Assembly: GCA_900540045.1 (NCBI GenBank)
Contig: UQEF01000045.1
Coordinates: forward strand, 1-21,014
Direction of reading: 5' to 3'
Length of the DNA stretch: 21,014 nt
Source: an uncultured Eubacteriales bacterium
GTDB taxonomy: Bacteria > Bacillota > Clostridia > Christensenellales > Aristaeellaceae
Part shown: piece by piece, positions 6,985 through 14,728 of the stretch
Layout: the number at the start of each line of letters is the position of its first letter
How positions within the stretch are numbered: the first letter of the stretch is position 1
Notes under the pieces: model-generated
Database searches by the model: none
The model's input: the letters and a program-made list of their open reading frames with translations, nothing else
What the model was told of the DNA's origin: nothing
Program-made: the position numbers and the translations under genes

Positions 6985-8355
6985 ATGAAAAAACTGCTCG
7001 CCGTATTGTCCATCGCCCTGCTGGTGGTAGGGGCCGTCACCATTTTCAGCATGGCGGAGGATACGGCCGCACCCGGGCCGTCCGCGCCAACCGCGCCGGC
7101 GCAAACCGCCTCTCCCTCCGCCGTGGGGAGCGGAGCGGTCTATTACCTGAATTTTAAGCCCGAACAGTCCCAGCAATGGCAGGCGCTGGCCAAGACCTAC
7201 ACCGAGCAGACCGGTGTGCCCGTCACCGTGGTCACCGCCGCCTCCGGCACCTATGAGAACACCCTCCGTTCCGAGCTGGAAAAGGCGGACGCGCCCACGC
7301 TGTTTCAGGTCAACGGTCCGGTGGGCCTGAAAACCTGGCGGGACTACTGTCTGGACCTGCGTGACACCGCTCTCTACCGCAACCTCAAAAGCGACGACTT
7401 CGCCCTCATCGAGGACGGGCAGGTACTGGGTGTGGCGTACGTGATCGAGACCTATGGCCTCATCTACAACCGAACCCTCCTGGACAAGTATATGGCGATG
7501 GACGGCGCGGTGATTCAGTCCGCAGACCAGATCAACAATTTTGAGACCCTCAAGGCCGTAGCCGAGGATATCCAGGCCCGCCGAGAAGAACTGGGCGTGC
7601 TGGGAGCCTTTACGTCCGCCGGCATGGATGCCAGCTCCGACTGGCGGTTCAAAACGCACCTGGCCAACCTGCCCGTATACTATGAGTATAAGGCGGATGG
7701 CATCACCTCCACCGAGGCCATCAAGGGCACCTATCTGGAAAACTACAAAAAAATCTGGGATCTTTATCTCAACAACGCCACCTGCGAGCCCGCCGTCATC
7801 GGAGCCAAAACGGGAGAGGATGCGGCGAGCGAGTTCGCTCTGGGAGAAGCCGTGTTCTATCAAAACGGCACCTGGGCCTATGCCGACTGCATCGCCGAGG
7901 GCCTGACCGACGATGATCTTGGCATGCTGCCTATCTACATCGGTGTGGACGGGGAAGAAATGCAGGGCCTGTGCACGGGGTCGGAGAACTTCTGGTGCAT
8001 CAACAAGAATGCAAAGCCCGAAAACATTGAAGCCACCAAGGCTTTTGTGGAATGGATCATCACCAGCGATGAGGGGCGCGACGCCCTGGCCAACCAGATG
8101 GGCTTTGTAACCCCCTTTTCCACCTTTGACGCCGGCTATACCGCGCACAACGCGCTGCTGGACGCCGCCAGCGAGGACCTGGCTGTGGGTCATACGCCCG
8201 TGAGCTGGACCTTCCCAACCATGCCGTCGGAGGCCTGGAAAAACGGCGTGGGCGCGGCGCTGCTGGAGTACGCGCAGGGGACGAAGGAATGGTCCGCGGT
8301 GGAAACCGCGTTTGTGGACGGCTGGGCCGGCGAGTACGCGGCGGCCCAGAAATAA
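6985..8355 (+). CDS. Extracellular carbohydrate-binding protein of ABC transporter (right cassette)
   Basis: A second family 1 solute-binding protein, 456 residues, paralogous to the one encoded at 5410-6687 and divergent from it. Shared blocks include YYLNFKPE, QALAKTYTEQTGVPVTVVTA, NNFETLKAVAEDI and AVFYQNGTW. The start has AAGGAG at 6969-6974. The N-terminus is a hydrophobic helix (MKKLLAVLSIALLVVGAV) with no clear cleavage site or lipobox. It is followed by a roughly 25-residue Pro/Ala/Ser-rich linker absent from the left homologue. That layout suggests an uncleaved membrane anchor with a flexible tether, though signal peptidase cleavage near FSMA is possible. No good promoter was recognised in the 150 bp upstream. 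Confidence 0.93.
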   Translation: MKKLLAVLSIALLVVGAVTIFSMAEDTAAPGPSAPTAPAQTASPSAVGSGAVYYLNFKPEQSQQWQALAKTYTEQTGVPVTVVTAASGTYENTLRSELEKADAPTLFQVNGPVGLKTWRDYCLDLRDTALYRNLKSDDFALIEDGQVLGVAYVIETYGLIYNRTLLDKYMAMDGAVIQSADQINNFETLKAVAEDIQARREELGVLGAFTSAGMDASSDWRFKTHLANLPVYYEYKADGITSTEAIKGTYLENYKKIWDLYLNNATCEPAVIGAKTGEDAASEFALGEAVFYQNGTWAYADCIAEGLTDDDLGMLPIYIGVDGEEMQGLCTGSENFWCINKNAKPENIEATKAFVEWIITSDEGRDALANQMGFVTPFSTFDAGYTAHNALLDAASEDLAVGHTPVSWTFPTMPSEAWKNGVGAALLEYAQGTKEWSAVETAFVDGWAGEYAAAQK

Positions 8356-8400
8356 AGGCGCCTTTCACGACGCCATTCACATACGGGAGGGAATTTGCCG

Positions 8401-9249
8401 ATGGAGAGGGATCTTGCAAGGTACTGGCCGGTATTTCTGCTGCCGACGGCGGCCGCCTTTGCCATCGGTTTTCTGATTCCCTTCGCCATGGGGCTGTACC
8501 TTTCGTTCTGTGATTTCACCACCCTGTCCAACGCTACGTTTGTAGGCTTTGGCAACTATGTGCGCGCCTTTGAGGATTCGGGGGGCTTTACGCACGCGCT
8601 GTGGTACACGGCGCTGTTTGCCGGGCTGTCCACGGTTGTGATCAACCTGTTCGGACTGACGGTGGCGCTGCTTCTGGTGCGCGGCTTTCGCGGCACGAAC
8701 CTGTTCCGCACGGTGTTTTTCATGCCCAACCTGATCGGCGGCATCGTGCTGGGATGGCTGTGGCAGGTCATTCTCAACTACGGCGTGCTCGCACGCTACG
8801 GCGTTACGCTGGTCACCAGCGAATGGTACGGGTTCTGGGGCCTGATGGTGGTGATGCTCTGGCAGCAGGCCGGCTACATGATGATCATCTACATTTCCGG
8901 CCTTCAGTCCATTCCCGGAGAGCTGAGCGAGGCCGCCGCCATTGACGGCGCTTCCGCCTGGCAGACGCTTCGCTACGTCAAATTGCCCATGCTGATGCCC
9001 TCCATCACCATCTGCACGTTTCTGACACTGACCAATGGATTCAAGCTCTTCGACCAGAACCTCGCGCTCACGGGCGGCATGCCCTCCAACCGTTCGCAGC
9101 TTTTGGCGCTGAACATCTATGACACCTTCTACGGCCGTGCCGGCTGGGAGGGCGCGGGCCAGGCCAAGGCGGTGGTGTTCTGCCTGATCGTGGTGACGAT
9201 CGCGCTTCTCCAGCTCCGGCTGACCCGCACGAGGGAGGTGCAGCAATAG
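8401..9249 (+). CDS. Carbohydrate ABC transporter permease, MalF/UgpA type (right cassette)
   Basis: Membrane subunit of the right sugar importer, 282 residues with about six helices. The ATG at 8401 is chosen because GGGAGGG at 8385-8391 lies 9 bases before it; a TTG at 8395 would be only 3 bases from that site. The EAA loop reads EAAAIDGASAWQTLRYVKLP. The block MPSITICTFLTLTNGFKLFD is the same as in the left homologue and the C-terminus is again REVQQ. It begins 45 bp after the binding-protein gene, without the hairpin seen in the left cassette, and is followed one base after its stop by the MalG-type gene. Confidence 0.93.
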   Translation: MERDLARYWPVFLLPTAAAFAIGFLIPFAMGLYLSFCDFTTLSNATFVGFGNYVRAFEDSGGFTHALWYTALFAGLSTVVINLFGLTVALLLVRGFRGTNLFRTVFFMPNLIGGIVLGWLWQVILNYGVLARYGVTLVTSEWYGFWGLMVVMLWQQAGYMMIIYISGLQSIPGELSEAAAIDGASAWQTLRYVKLPMLMPSITICTFLTLTNGFKLFDQNLALTGGMPSNRSQLLALNIYDTFYGRAGWEGAGQAKAVVFCLIVVTIALLQLRLTRTREVQQ

Positions 9250-9250
9250 C

Positions 9251-10099
9251 ATGGCGGCAACACAAAAACGGCGGCGTGCCGCCGACGCAGCCCTCACCGC
9301 CGTTTTTTCGCTCATCTCGCTGGCCTATGTGTTCCCGCTGGTCATGGTGCTCCTCAACAGCTTCAAACGCAAGGCCTATATCAGCCGCGCGCCCTTTGCC
9401 CTGCCCACCGGAAACATGTTTGTCCGGCTGGACAACTACCGAAACGGCATCCGCCTGACGGACTTCTGGGCCTCCATGCTGTGGAGCTTTGTCATTACGG
9501 TCCTGTCCGTGGCGCTGATTCTGCTGTGCACCTCCATGTGCGCCTGGTACATCAGCCGCGTCCGAAACCGGATCACCCACGGCGTCTATCTGCTGTGCAT
9601 CTTCAGCATGGTGGTGCCCTTTCAGATGGTGATGTTCACCCTCTCCAAGGTGGCCAACGTCCTGGGCCTCAATACCCCCTGGACCATCCCGGTCATCTAT
9701 CTGGGCTTTGGCGCGGGGCTGGCGGTATTCCTGTTTACCGGCTACATGAAGGCCTGCCCCATCGCCATTGAGGAGAGCGCCACCATTGACGGTTGCTCAC
9801 CCCTTCGCACCTTTTTCAGCATCGTGCTGCCCATTCTGCAGCCCTCGCTCATCTCCACCGGCATTCTGCAGGCCATGTGGATCTGGAACGATTACCTGCT
9901 GCCCTACCTGGTTCTGGATCTCAAGCGCTTCAAGACCATTCCCATCGCCGTGCAATATCTCCGGGGCGGCTACGGCAGTGTGGATATGGGCGCGATGATG
10001 GGCATGCTGGTGCTTGCCATCGCGCCGATCCTTGTGCTGTACTTCCTGTGCCAGAAATATATCGTCAGCGGCGTCATGGCGGGCGCCGTCAAGGGCTGA
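9251..10099 (+). CDS. Carbohydrate ABC transporter permease, MalG/UgpE type (right cassette)
   Basis: Second membrane subunit of the right importer, 282 residues. The N-terminus is basic (MAATQKRRRA) before the first helix. The docking loop is EESATIDGCSPLRTFF...P, where the usual EEAA has become EESA. Segments FSMVVPFQMVMFTLSKVANVL, with close matches in the left homologue, and the C-terminal QKYIVSGVMAGAVKG show common origin. A GGGAGGTG site inside the end of the preceding gene serves as ribosome binding site. No ATPase gene follows. The stop codon is only two bases from the stop of the convergent YeiH-type gene, leaving no terminator between them. Confidence 0.93.
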   Translation: MAATQKRRRAADAALTAVFSLISLAYVFPLVMVLLNSFKRKAYISRAPFALPTGNMFVRLDNYRNGIRLTDFWASMLWSFVITVLSVALILLCTSMCAWYISRVRNRITHGVYLLCIFSMVVPFQMVMFTLSKVANVLGLNTPWTIPVIYLGFGAGLAVFLFTGYMKACPIAIEESATIDGCSPLRTFFSIVLPILQPSLISTGILQAMWIWNDYLLPYLVLDLKRFKTIPIAVQYLRGGYGSVDMGAMMGMLVLAIAPILVLYFLCQKYIVSGVMAGAVKG

Positions 10100-10101
10100 G
10101 C

Positions 10102-11112
10102 TTACACCAGCCCCATCGCCATTTCCACCAGAAGGGCCACCACCACGAGCGCGGAGAGGATAAATCCGTGCAGCATGGGGCGAAGGCCCGCTTTTTGCAT
10201 TTCACGAAAATCGGTGTTAAGGCCGATAGCGGCCAGCGCGGCCACCATGAGGAACTTGCTCAGATCCTTGAGGAAGGCGGAAGCCGCGGCGGGAATCAGC
10301 CCCACGCTGTTGAAAAGCGCCAGGCCCAGGAAACCCAGGATAAACCGCGGGAAGAGCGTGAGCACGTTGACCCGCTCCCCCTCCACAGCCACGTTCATGC
10401 GGCCCTTTTCGCGCACGTTGATGACGGAGAAGATCAATACCGTAGGAATGATGGACAGCATGCGCGTGAGCTTGACCATGGTGGCAAAATCGCCCGCCGC
10501 CTCGCTGAAGGCATAGCCCGAAGCCACCACGCCGGAGGTATCGTTGACCGCCGTGCCCGCCCGCAGGCCATAGGCCATGTCGCTCATGCCCAGCCAGTGC
10601 CCCAGGAAGGGAAACATCAGAATCATGACCATGTCAAACAGGAAGGCGGCGGACATGGCGTAGGCGATATCGCGTTCCTGCGCGTCGATCACGGGCGCGA
10701 TGGCCGATCCGCCGCAAATGCCTGTGCCCGCAGAGATCAGGTTGCTCAGCTTCCAGTTGAGCCCCAGGCTTCGCCCCACCAGATAGCCGCCGCCAAAACA
10801 GGTGAGCAGCGTAAAGCACATCACCATCAGCGACAGCCTGCCCACGGTGAGGATATCCCTCATACTCAGCGATGCGCCCAGCAAAATGATCGCCAGCTTG
10901 AGCACCCGCTTGGAGGTGAACTTGAGTCCCCCGGCCACCAGCGCAGACGGCTTGCGCAGCGCGTTGATTCCCATGCCGATGAACAGCGCAATGACCGAGG
11001 CGCCAATGAGATGAATGGGAAAAAGCCCCTCCAGAAACCGCGCCGCAGCCGCCACCGCCACCGCGATCAGAAGGCCCGGCACCACGCTTGCGTACTTTTC
11101 CATCCTTTGCAT
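10102..11112 (-). CDS. YeiH/UPF0324 family membrane transporter
   Basis: A 336-residue integral membrane protein with about ten hydrophobic helices. It matches the YeiH family (often annotated as putative sulfate exporters; true substrate poorly established). Family features seen are IALFIGMGINA near the N-terminus, KLAIILLGASLS, the glycine-rich SAGTGICGGSAIAPV, GTAVNDTSGVVASGYAFS and a C-terminal AALAAIGLNTDF. The ATG at 11112 is chosen over the upstream ATG of the open frame because GGAGGG precedes it by 8 bases. It is transcribed toward the right sugar cassette. It is probably a single-gene unit starting from the structured non-coding region to its right. Confidence 0.88.
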   Translation of the reverse strand: MQRMEKYASVVPGLLIAVAVAAAARFLEGLFPIHLIGASVIALFIGMGINALRKPSALVAGGLKFTSKRVLKLAIILLGASLSMRDILTVGRLSLMVMCFTLLTCFGGGYLVGRSLGLNWKLSNLISAGTGICGGSAIAPVIDAQERDIAYAMSAAFLFDMVMILMFPFLGHWLGMSDMAYGLRAGTAVNDTSGVVASGYAFSEAAGDFATMVKLTRMLSIIPTVLIFSVINVREKGRMNVAVEGERVNVLTLFPRFILGFLGLALFNSVGLIPAAASAFLKDLSKFLMVAALAAIGLNTDFREMQKAGLRPMLHGFILSALVVVALLVEMAMGLV

Positions 11113-11246
11113 ATCCAAATCCCTCCGTTTCTTTGCCGGACCATTGTACCCGCAAAGTATCAAGGGTGGAAGCGAACGCGAGCGGTGCCTTGCGCTGCCT
11201 AACGCCCTGAGCGCTTCGGTCTAATCCCCGAAACGAAAAACGGCCT

Positions 11247-11275
11247 CCCGGCTTCCTTGCGGAAGCGGGCGGCCA
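11247..11275. repeat. Exact 29-bp hairpin repeat, copy 1
   Basis: Identical over 29 bases to 11483-11511. The core forms a CTTCC/GGAAG stem. On the - strand the loop reads GCAA, a GNRA-type stable tetraloop, which favours - strand RNA. It borders E1 on the left. Confidence 0.8.
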
Positions 11276-11470
11276 CAGACTGTCAAAAAACCCTTTTGAG
11301 AGGTTCGGAGGGCCGCAGCTCTCCGAGCTGTATTCCGAATCCAGCGACATGTGCGGTGAATTCGAAAGCCTTGCGCAGCAAGGTTTCCCTGGGCGTTTCC
11401 CCGGCCGTGCCGAAAGCGCAGGGGAAACGCGTTCTGTCGGAAAAGATCACCGCAGGCGAGCTTTTTCGAC
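11276..11470 (+). repeat. Structured intergenic repeat E1 (copy 1)
   Basis: Shares with 17951-18094 a 5' box (CTGTCAAAAA-CCC-TTTT), a stem-loop with CCGCAG loop (here 11303-11328) and a 3' box CCGCAGGCGAGCTTTT (here 11450-11465). The two stems differ by two compensatory base-pair exchanges, so pairing is conserved. E1 adds further perfect stems at 11369-11383 (6 bp, 3-base loop) and 11394-11402 with 11421-11429 (9 bp). A 10-bp stem at 11437-11446 with 11461-11470 encloses the 3' box. Wobble pairs fit only + strand RNA. It does not match an RNA family I recognise. Confidence 0.65.
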
Positions 11471-11477
11471 AAGCTGC

Positions 11478-11510
11478 GGCCGCCCGGCTTCCTTGCGGAA
11501 GCGGGCGGCC
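11478..11510 (-). terminator. Hairpin containing 29-bp repeat copy 2, possible terminator of the MBL gene
   Basis: A stem of about 14 bp with one bulge and a GCAA loop on the - strand, located 55 bp past the stop of the metallo-hydrolase gene. It includes the second exact copy (11483-11511) of the 29-bp repeat. No T run follows, so intrinsic termination is uncertain. Confidence 0.45.
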
Positions 11511-11565
11511 AGCAGGCCCTTGCGGATTTGCCCGGCCGGGAAATCCTGTTGCCAGGTTACCCGTG

Positions 11566-12453
11566 TTAAAAAGTGCCTTCCGTCTGCCATAGATACCAGT
11601 CCGTGCCGTCGGTTACCGCATACACCGTGCCGTCGCCGGAGAAAAACGTGGGCAGATCGCGGCTTTTCAGCTGATTGATCGATTTTCCATCCAAATCCTT
11701 CTCGCGGTTGGTGGCAACGGCGGCTTCGGGAGCCACGGCGTCCAGAAATGCCGGCACCGTAGGGGTGATGGCATGGTGGGGCAGCTTGATCAAATCGGCC
11801 TTGAGCTCCTGAGCCGGCAGATTTTCCAGAAAGTAATGCTGCGCCCGGCCGATAATATCGGAGCAAAGCAAAATCGAGCTTTCGCCGTAGGTAACCTTCA
11901 GCATTAACGCACGGGCGTTGGTATTGGTGAATTCCGTGCATTGATGCACCTGGATGGCGGCGCCTCCAAGCGACAGCGTGTCGCCCTCCAGAATGCGCTC
12001 TACCGGCACATTTGCTTTTTGGGCCGCCTTTACGGTACGTTCGCCCAGCTCGGAATTGCGTATGGCCCAGTCGTTGTAGGAATGCAGGTAGGCATCCGCC
12101 GTAAAGCCGTTTAACAGCAGCTGATACAGACCGTCGATATGGTCGTCGTGATAATGGGTATTGAGAAAGTATTTCATGTGGCGCAGGCCGCGCTCATCAA
12201 GAGCCTGCTGCAGATCTTCGCGGAAAGGATTGGGGCCGCCGTCCACCATCATGCTTTCGCCCTCGCAGGTCAGCAGCATGGCGTCTCCCTCGTTCACATC
12301 AAAAATCGTCCATTGCAGGGTGTGCTCCATATCCCAATCCTCCGGGGGCTGCTGGGATAAAAACACCTGCGCACAGGCCATGTGCGGCAGGCATATGGCG
12401 AAAGCCGCAAGCACGCACAGAACCCATCGTTTCACCAGAGAATGTAAAGGCAT
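11566..12453 (-). CDS. Secreted metallo-beta-lactamase-fold hydrolase (ComEC C-terminal-like)
   Basis: A 295-residue exported metal-dependent hydrolase. The start at 12453 is chosen because GGAGG precedes it by 8 bases; upstream ATGs of the same frame lack this. A signal peptide runs to about residue 28 (hydrophobic VLCVLAAFAICL, cleavage near MACAQ). The metal-binding motif is HYHDDHIDG, preceded by the short FDVNEGDAMLL and VDGGP strands. Later metal ligands appear as SDI and in LIKLPHHA. This pattern resembles the stand-alone hydrolase domain of ComEC-type proteins. The exact substrate (nucleic acid, phosphodiester or other) cannot be told. It appears monocistronic, separated from the M42 genes by 225 bp. 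Confidence 0.82.
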   Translation of the reverse strand: MPLHSLVKRWVLCVLAAFAICLPHMACAQVFLSQQPPEDWDMEHTLQWTIFDVNEGDAMLLTCEGESMMVDGGPNPFREDLQQALDERGLRHMKYFLNTHYHDDHIDGLYQLLLNGFTADAYLHSYNDWAIRNSELGERTVKAAQKANVPVERILEGDTLSLGGAAIQVHQCTEFTNTNARALMLKVTYGESSILLCSDIIGRAQHYFLENLPAQELKADLIKLPHHAITPTVPAFLDAVAPEAAVATNREKDLDGKSINQLKSRDLPTFFSGDGTVYAVTDGTDWYLWQTEGTF

Positions 12454-12616
12454 CCTTTGTTCCTCCATCAGTGCTTTCATCATCATGCGGCCAAGCGGAC
12501 GGGTATCCGGGGCGCAGAAGGGGCGTCCTCTTCTCCGCCCGCTTCCTTCGGCGCTCTCCGGGCGCCGCCTCCGTCCCTTGCGCTGCAAGGCGCCGGACCA
12601 TCGCCATTCCAATACA

Positions 12617-12642
12617 GCCCTCCGGGAAAACGTCCGGAGGGC
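12617..12642 (-). terminator. Hairpin downstream of the M42 peptidase operon
   Basis: A perfect 9-bp stem (12617-12625 with 12634-12642), 37 bp past the last M42 stop codon. It lacks a T run on either strand, so it may be a transcript end stabiliser rather than an efficient terminator. The rest of 12454-12678 shows GC-rich repeats but no gene. Confidence 0.45.
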
Positions 12643-12678
12643 CGTAAGCAGCGCATGCACGCCGGCCTGGAAAGGGCC

Positions 12679-13665
12679 TTACTTGAGGTACTCAAGGAGC
12701 AGCGCGCGGGCGGCCTCCACATCGCGCAGGTCGATCACCTCACAGGCGCTGTGCACATAGCGGCAGGGAATGCTCACCGTGCCCGCGATCACGCCGCTGC
12801 GCGAAACCTGAATGGCCATGGCGTCCGTGCCGCCGAAGGGCAGCACCTCGCGCTGGGTCTTGACCCCCGCGCGCTCGCCCGCCGCCAGCAGGTCACGCAC
12901 CAGATCGGGGTTGGAGATGCTGCCGCGGTCCATGATCTTGACCGCCGCTCCCTCGCCCAGCTTCACAGCGGGCAGCTTGGTTTCCGGCGTGTCGCCATTG
13001 GCCGTCACGTCCAGCGCGATGCCGATGTCCGGCTCCACGCTGTAGGCGGCGGTCTTGGCGCCGCGGCAGCCGACCTCCTCCTGCGTGGAGAACACGGCGA
13101 TCACGGTGTTTCGGGTCTGCGGCAGGGCCTGCATCACGCTCACCAGCAGGGCGCAGGCGATGCGGTCGTCCATGGCGGGCGCGGCCACGCGATGCTCACC
13201 CAGCCGGAAGCAGTCGTTGGCATATACGGCCACGTCGCCCAGGCTGACCATGGAGAGGGCCTCGGTTTCGTCCGCCGCGCCGATGTCGATGAACATGTGC
13301 TTCATGGCGGGGGTCTCTCCCTCGCGCACGGGCTCCTGCACGATCACGCCCTGCACGCCGTTTTGGAAGCTGACGTGACGGGTACGGCTCACGGCCAGCC
13401 CCACGCCGCCCACGGGCATCACCCGCAGGTAGCCTTCCTTCTCTACAGCCACCACGATAAAGCCGATATGGTCCATATGCGCCGACAGCATGATGCGCTT
13501 GCCGTCCGGGTCCGTGCCGCGCTTTTCGCAAATGAGATTGCCCAGTGCATCGCGGCGGATGGAATCGACATGGTCCCTGACAAGCGCCTCCACGGCGTCG
13601 GCCACGCCGGCCTCGCGCCCGGTCGCGCCGTACAGATTCACCAGCTGCCTGATGAGTTCAAACAT
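12679..13665 (-). CDS. M42 family metallo-aminopeptidase (third gene of operon)
   Basis: A cytosolic di-metal aminopeptidase of the M42 (glutamyl aminopeptidase / tetrahedral aminopeptidase) family, 328 residues, which trims short peptides. All metal and catalytic positions are visible: His63 and Asp65 in SAHMDHIGF, Asp166 in AMDDR, the Glu pair 196-197 in TQEEVGCRG, Asp219 in ALDVTAN, and His305 in PCRYVHS. The ribosome site AAAGGAGAGG precedes the ATG. It is the shortest of the three tandem homologues and lies 19 bp after the middle gene. Family is certain; specificity is not. Confidence 0.93.
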   Translation of the reverse strand: MFELIRQLVNLYGATGREAGVADAVEALVRDHVDSIRRDALGNLICEKRGTDPDGKRIMLSAHMDHIGFIVVAVEKEGYLRVMPVGGVGLAVSRTRHVSFQNGVQGVIVQEPVREGETPAMKHMFIDIGAADETEALSMVSLGDVAVYANDCFRLGEHRVAAPAMDDRIACALLVSVMQALPQTRNTVIAVFSTQEEVGCRGAKTAAYSVEPDIGIALDVTANGDTPETKLPAVKLGEGAAVKIMDRGSISNPDLVRDLLAAGERAGVKTQREVLPFGGTDAMAIQVSRSGVIAGTVSIPCRYVHSACEVIDLRDVEAARALLLEYLK

Positions 13666-13684
13666 CGAAAATGCACCTCTCCTT

Positions 13685-14728
13685 TTATTTCTCCAAAAAT
13701 GCCTTGGCCAGGCGGTACTGCGCCTCGATATCCGACGCGGCGCATACGGTAGACGGGCTGTGGATGTAGCGGCAGGGTACGCTGAGCACGCAGGTGCGCA
13801 CGCCCGCGCCGGTGCGCTGCATGGTTCCGCCCTCGTTGCCGCCGCTGACGCTCATCTTGACCTGATGGGGAATGCCTTCCTTCTGCGCCAGGGCGAGCAT
13901 GTCCCTGAACAGTTCAGGATTGGCAATCGACGCGTTATCCATGAAGCTGACCGTCGTGCCCTGACCCACGCGGCATACGTGATGCACGGCGGGCGTATCG
14001 CCCATGTCGTTGGCGGTGGTCCCCTCCAGCGCCAGCCCGATATCCGGCATCAGGCGGAAGGCCGCGCCCGCCGCGCCGCGGCAGCCGACCTCCTCCTGGC
14101 AGGTGAACACAAAATCCACATCGCCATGCGCGTCGCAGGTGAGCAGGCGAAGCATGTTGTAGCAGCCGATGCGGTCGTCCAGAGCACGCGCCAGAATCCG
14201 CCCGTCGCCAAAAGGCGTGAAAGCGGTGTCAAAGGTGATGGGCGTACCAGCCGGGGCTTTCTCCAGCGCCTCGTCCTTGTCCCTGGCGCCGATGTCCACA
14301 TAGAGCTGGTCGATGGGCAGCACGCGCTTGCGGTCCTCGGCGGTCTGCTGATGGATGGCCATGGCGCCGATGACGCCGCTGAGCGGCTCCTGAGCAGGCT
14401 TGCCGTCCCTGGCGGGCACGGCGTAGCCCACCTTGACCCGCTTGGACACCAGCACCCGCGGGTCGATGCCGCCGATGGGCCGCACATGCAAAAGTCCCTC
14501 GTCCGTGGCGGAAATCACCATCAGGCCCACCTCGTCCATGTGGGCGGATACCATCACATGCGGCGCGTCCGCGTCGCGGCCCCGCTTGTGGGCGATCACG
14601 TTGCCCATGCGGTCGATGGTCACGTTTTCCTTGCCCAGAGTGCGAACGCACTCGTCGTAGACGGCGGCGCGCACCAGCTCCTCGCGGCCGCTGACGCCCT
14701 GCAGTTCACAAAGCTGTTTCAGCTCCAT
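13685..14728 (-). CDS. M42 family metallo-aminopeptidase (second gene of operon)
   Basis: Second of three tandem M42 peptidases, 347 residues. Ligands are His63 and Asp65 (SAHMDEVGLM), the Asp of ALDDRIG (184-185), Glu212-Glu213 (QEEVGCRG), Glu235 in ALEGTTAND (Asp in its neighbours) and the late His in PCRYIHS. The ASP-to-Glu difference at the third metal position and the specific residues around it suggest a cleavage preference different from the adjacent homologues. The start codon overlaps the preceding gene's end by 10 bases (14719-14728), so translation is coupled. Confidence 0.93.
   Translation of the reverse strand: MELKQLCELQGVSGREELVRAAVYDECVRTLGKENVTIDRMGNVIAHKRGRDADAPHVMVSAHMDEVGLMVISATDEGLLHVRPIGGIDPRVLVSKRVKVGYAVPARDGKPAQEPLSGVIGAMAIHQQTAEDRKRVLPIDQLYVDIGARDKDEALEKAPAGTPITFDTAFTPFGDGRILARALDDRIGCYNMLRLLTCDAHGDVDFVFTCQEEVGCRGAAGAAFRLMPDIGLALEGTTANDMGDTPAVHHVCRVGQGTTVSFMDNASIANPELFRDMLALAQKEGIPHQVKMSVSGGNEGGTMQRTGAGVRTCVLSVPCRYIHSPSTVCAASDIEAQYRLAKAFLEK

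Larger units (their letters stand above)
11113..11565. other. Non-coding region rich in inverted repeats
   Basis: No credible gene is present; the short open frames here have no ribosome sites or recognisable products. It contains two exact 29-bp hairpin repeats and, between them, one copy of the structured repeat E1. The yeiH promoter should lie in the left part but no clear -10/-35 pair stands out. Confidence 0.7.

Noticed and set aside
6688..8193. Upstream extension of the left solute-binding frame to 927 codons
   Set aside because: It runs antisense through the right solute-binding gene; the true start at 6687 has a signal peptide, ribosome site and promoter.
9793..11202. A 469-codon + strand frame across the right MalG gene and yeiH
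   Set aside because: It overlaps two recognised genes and has low-complexity His/Arg/Gln composition with no homology signal.
11221..11678. Short frames in the repeat-rich non-coding region
   Set aside because: They run through hairpins and repeats, have no ribosome sites and differ between strands without any recognisable domain.
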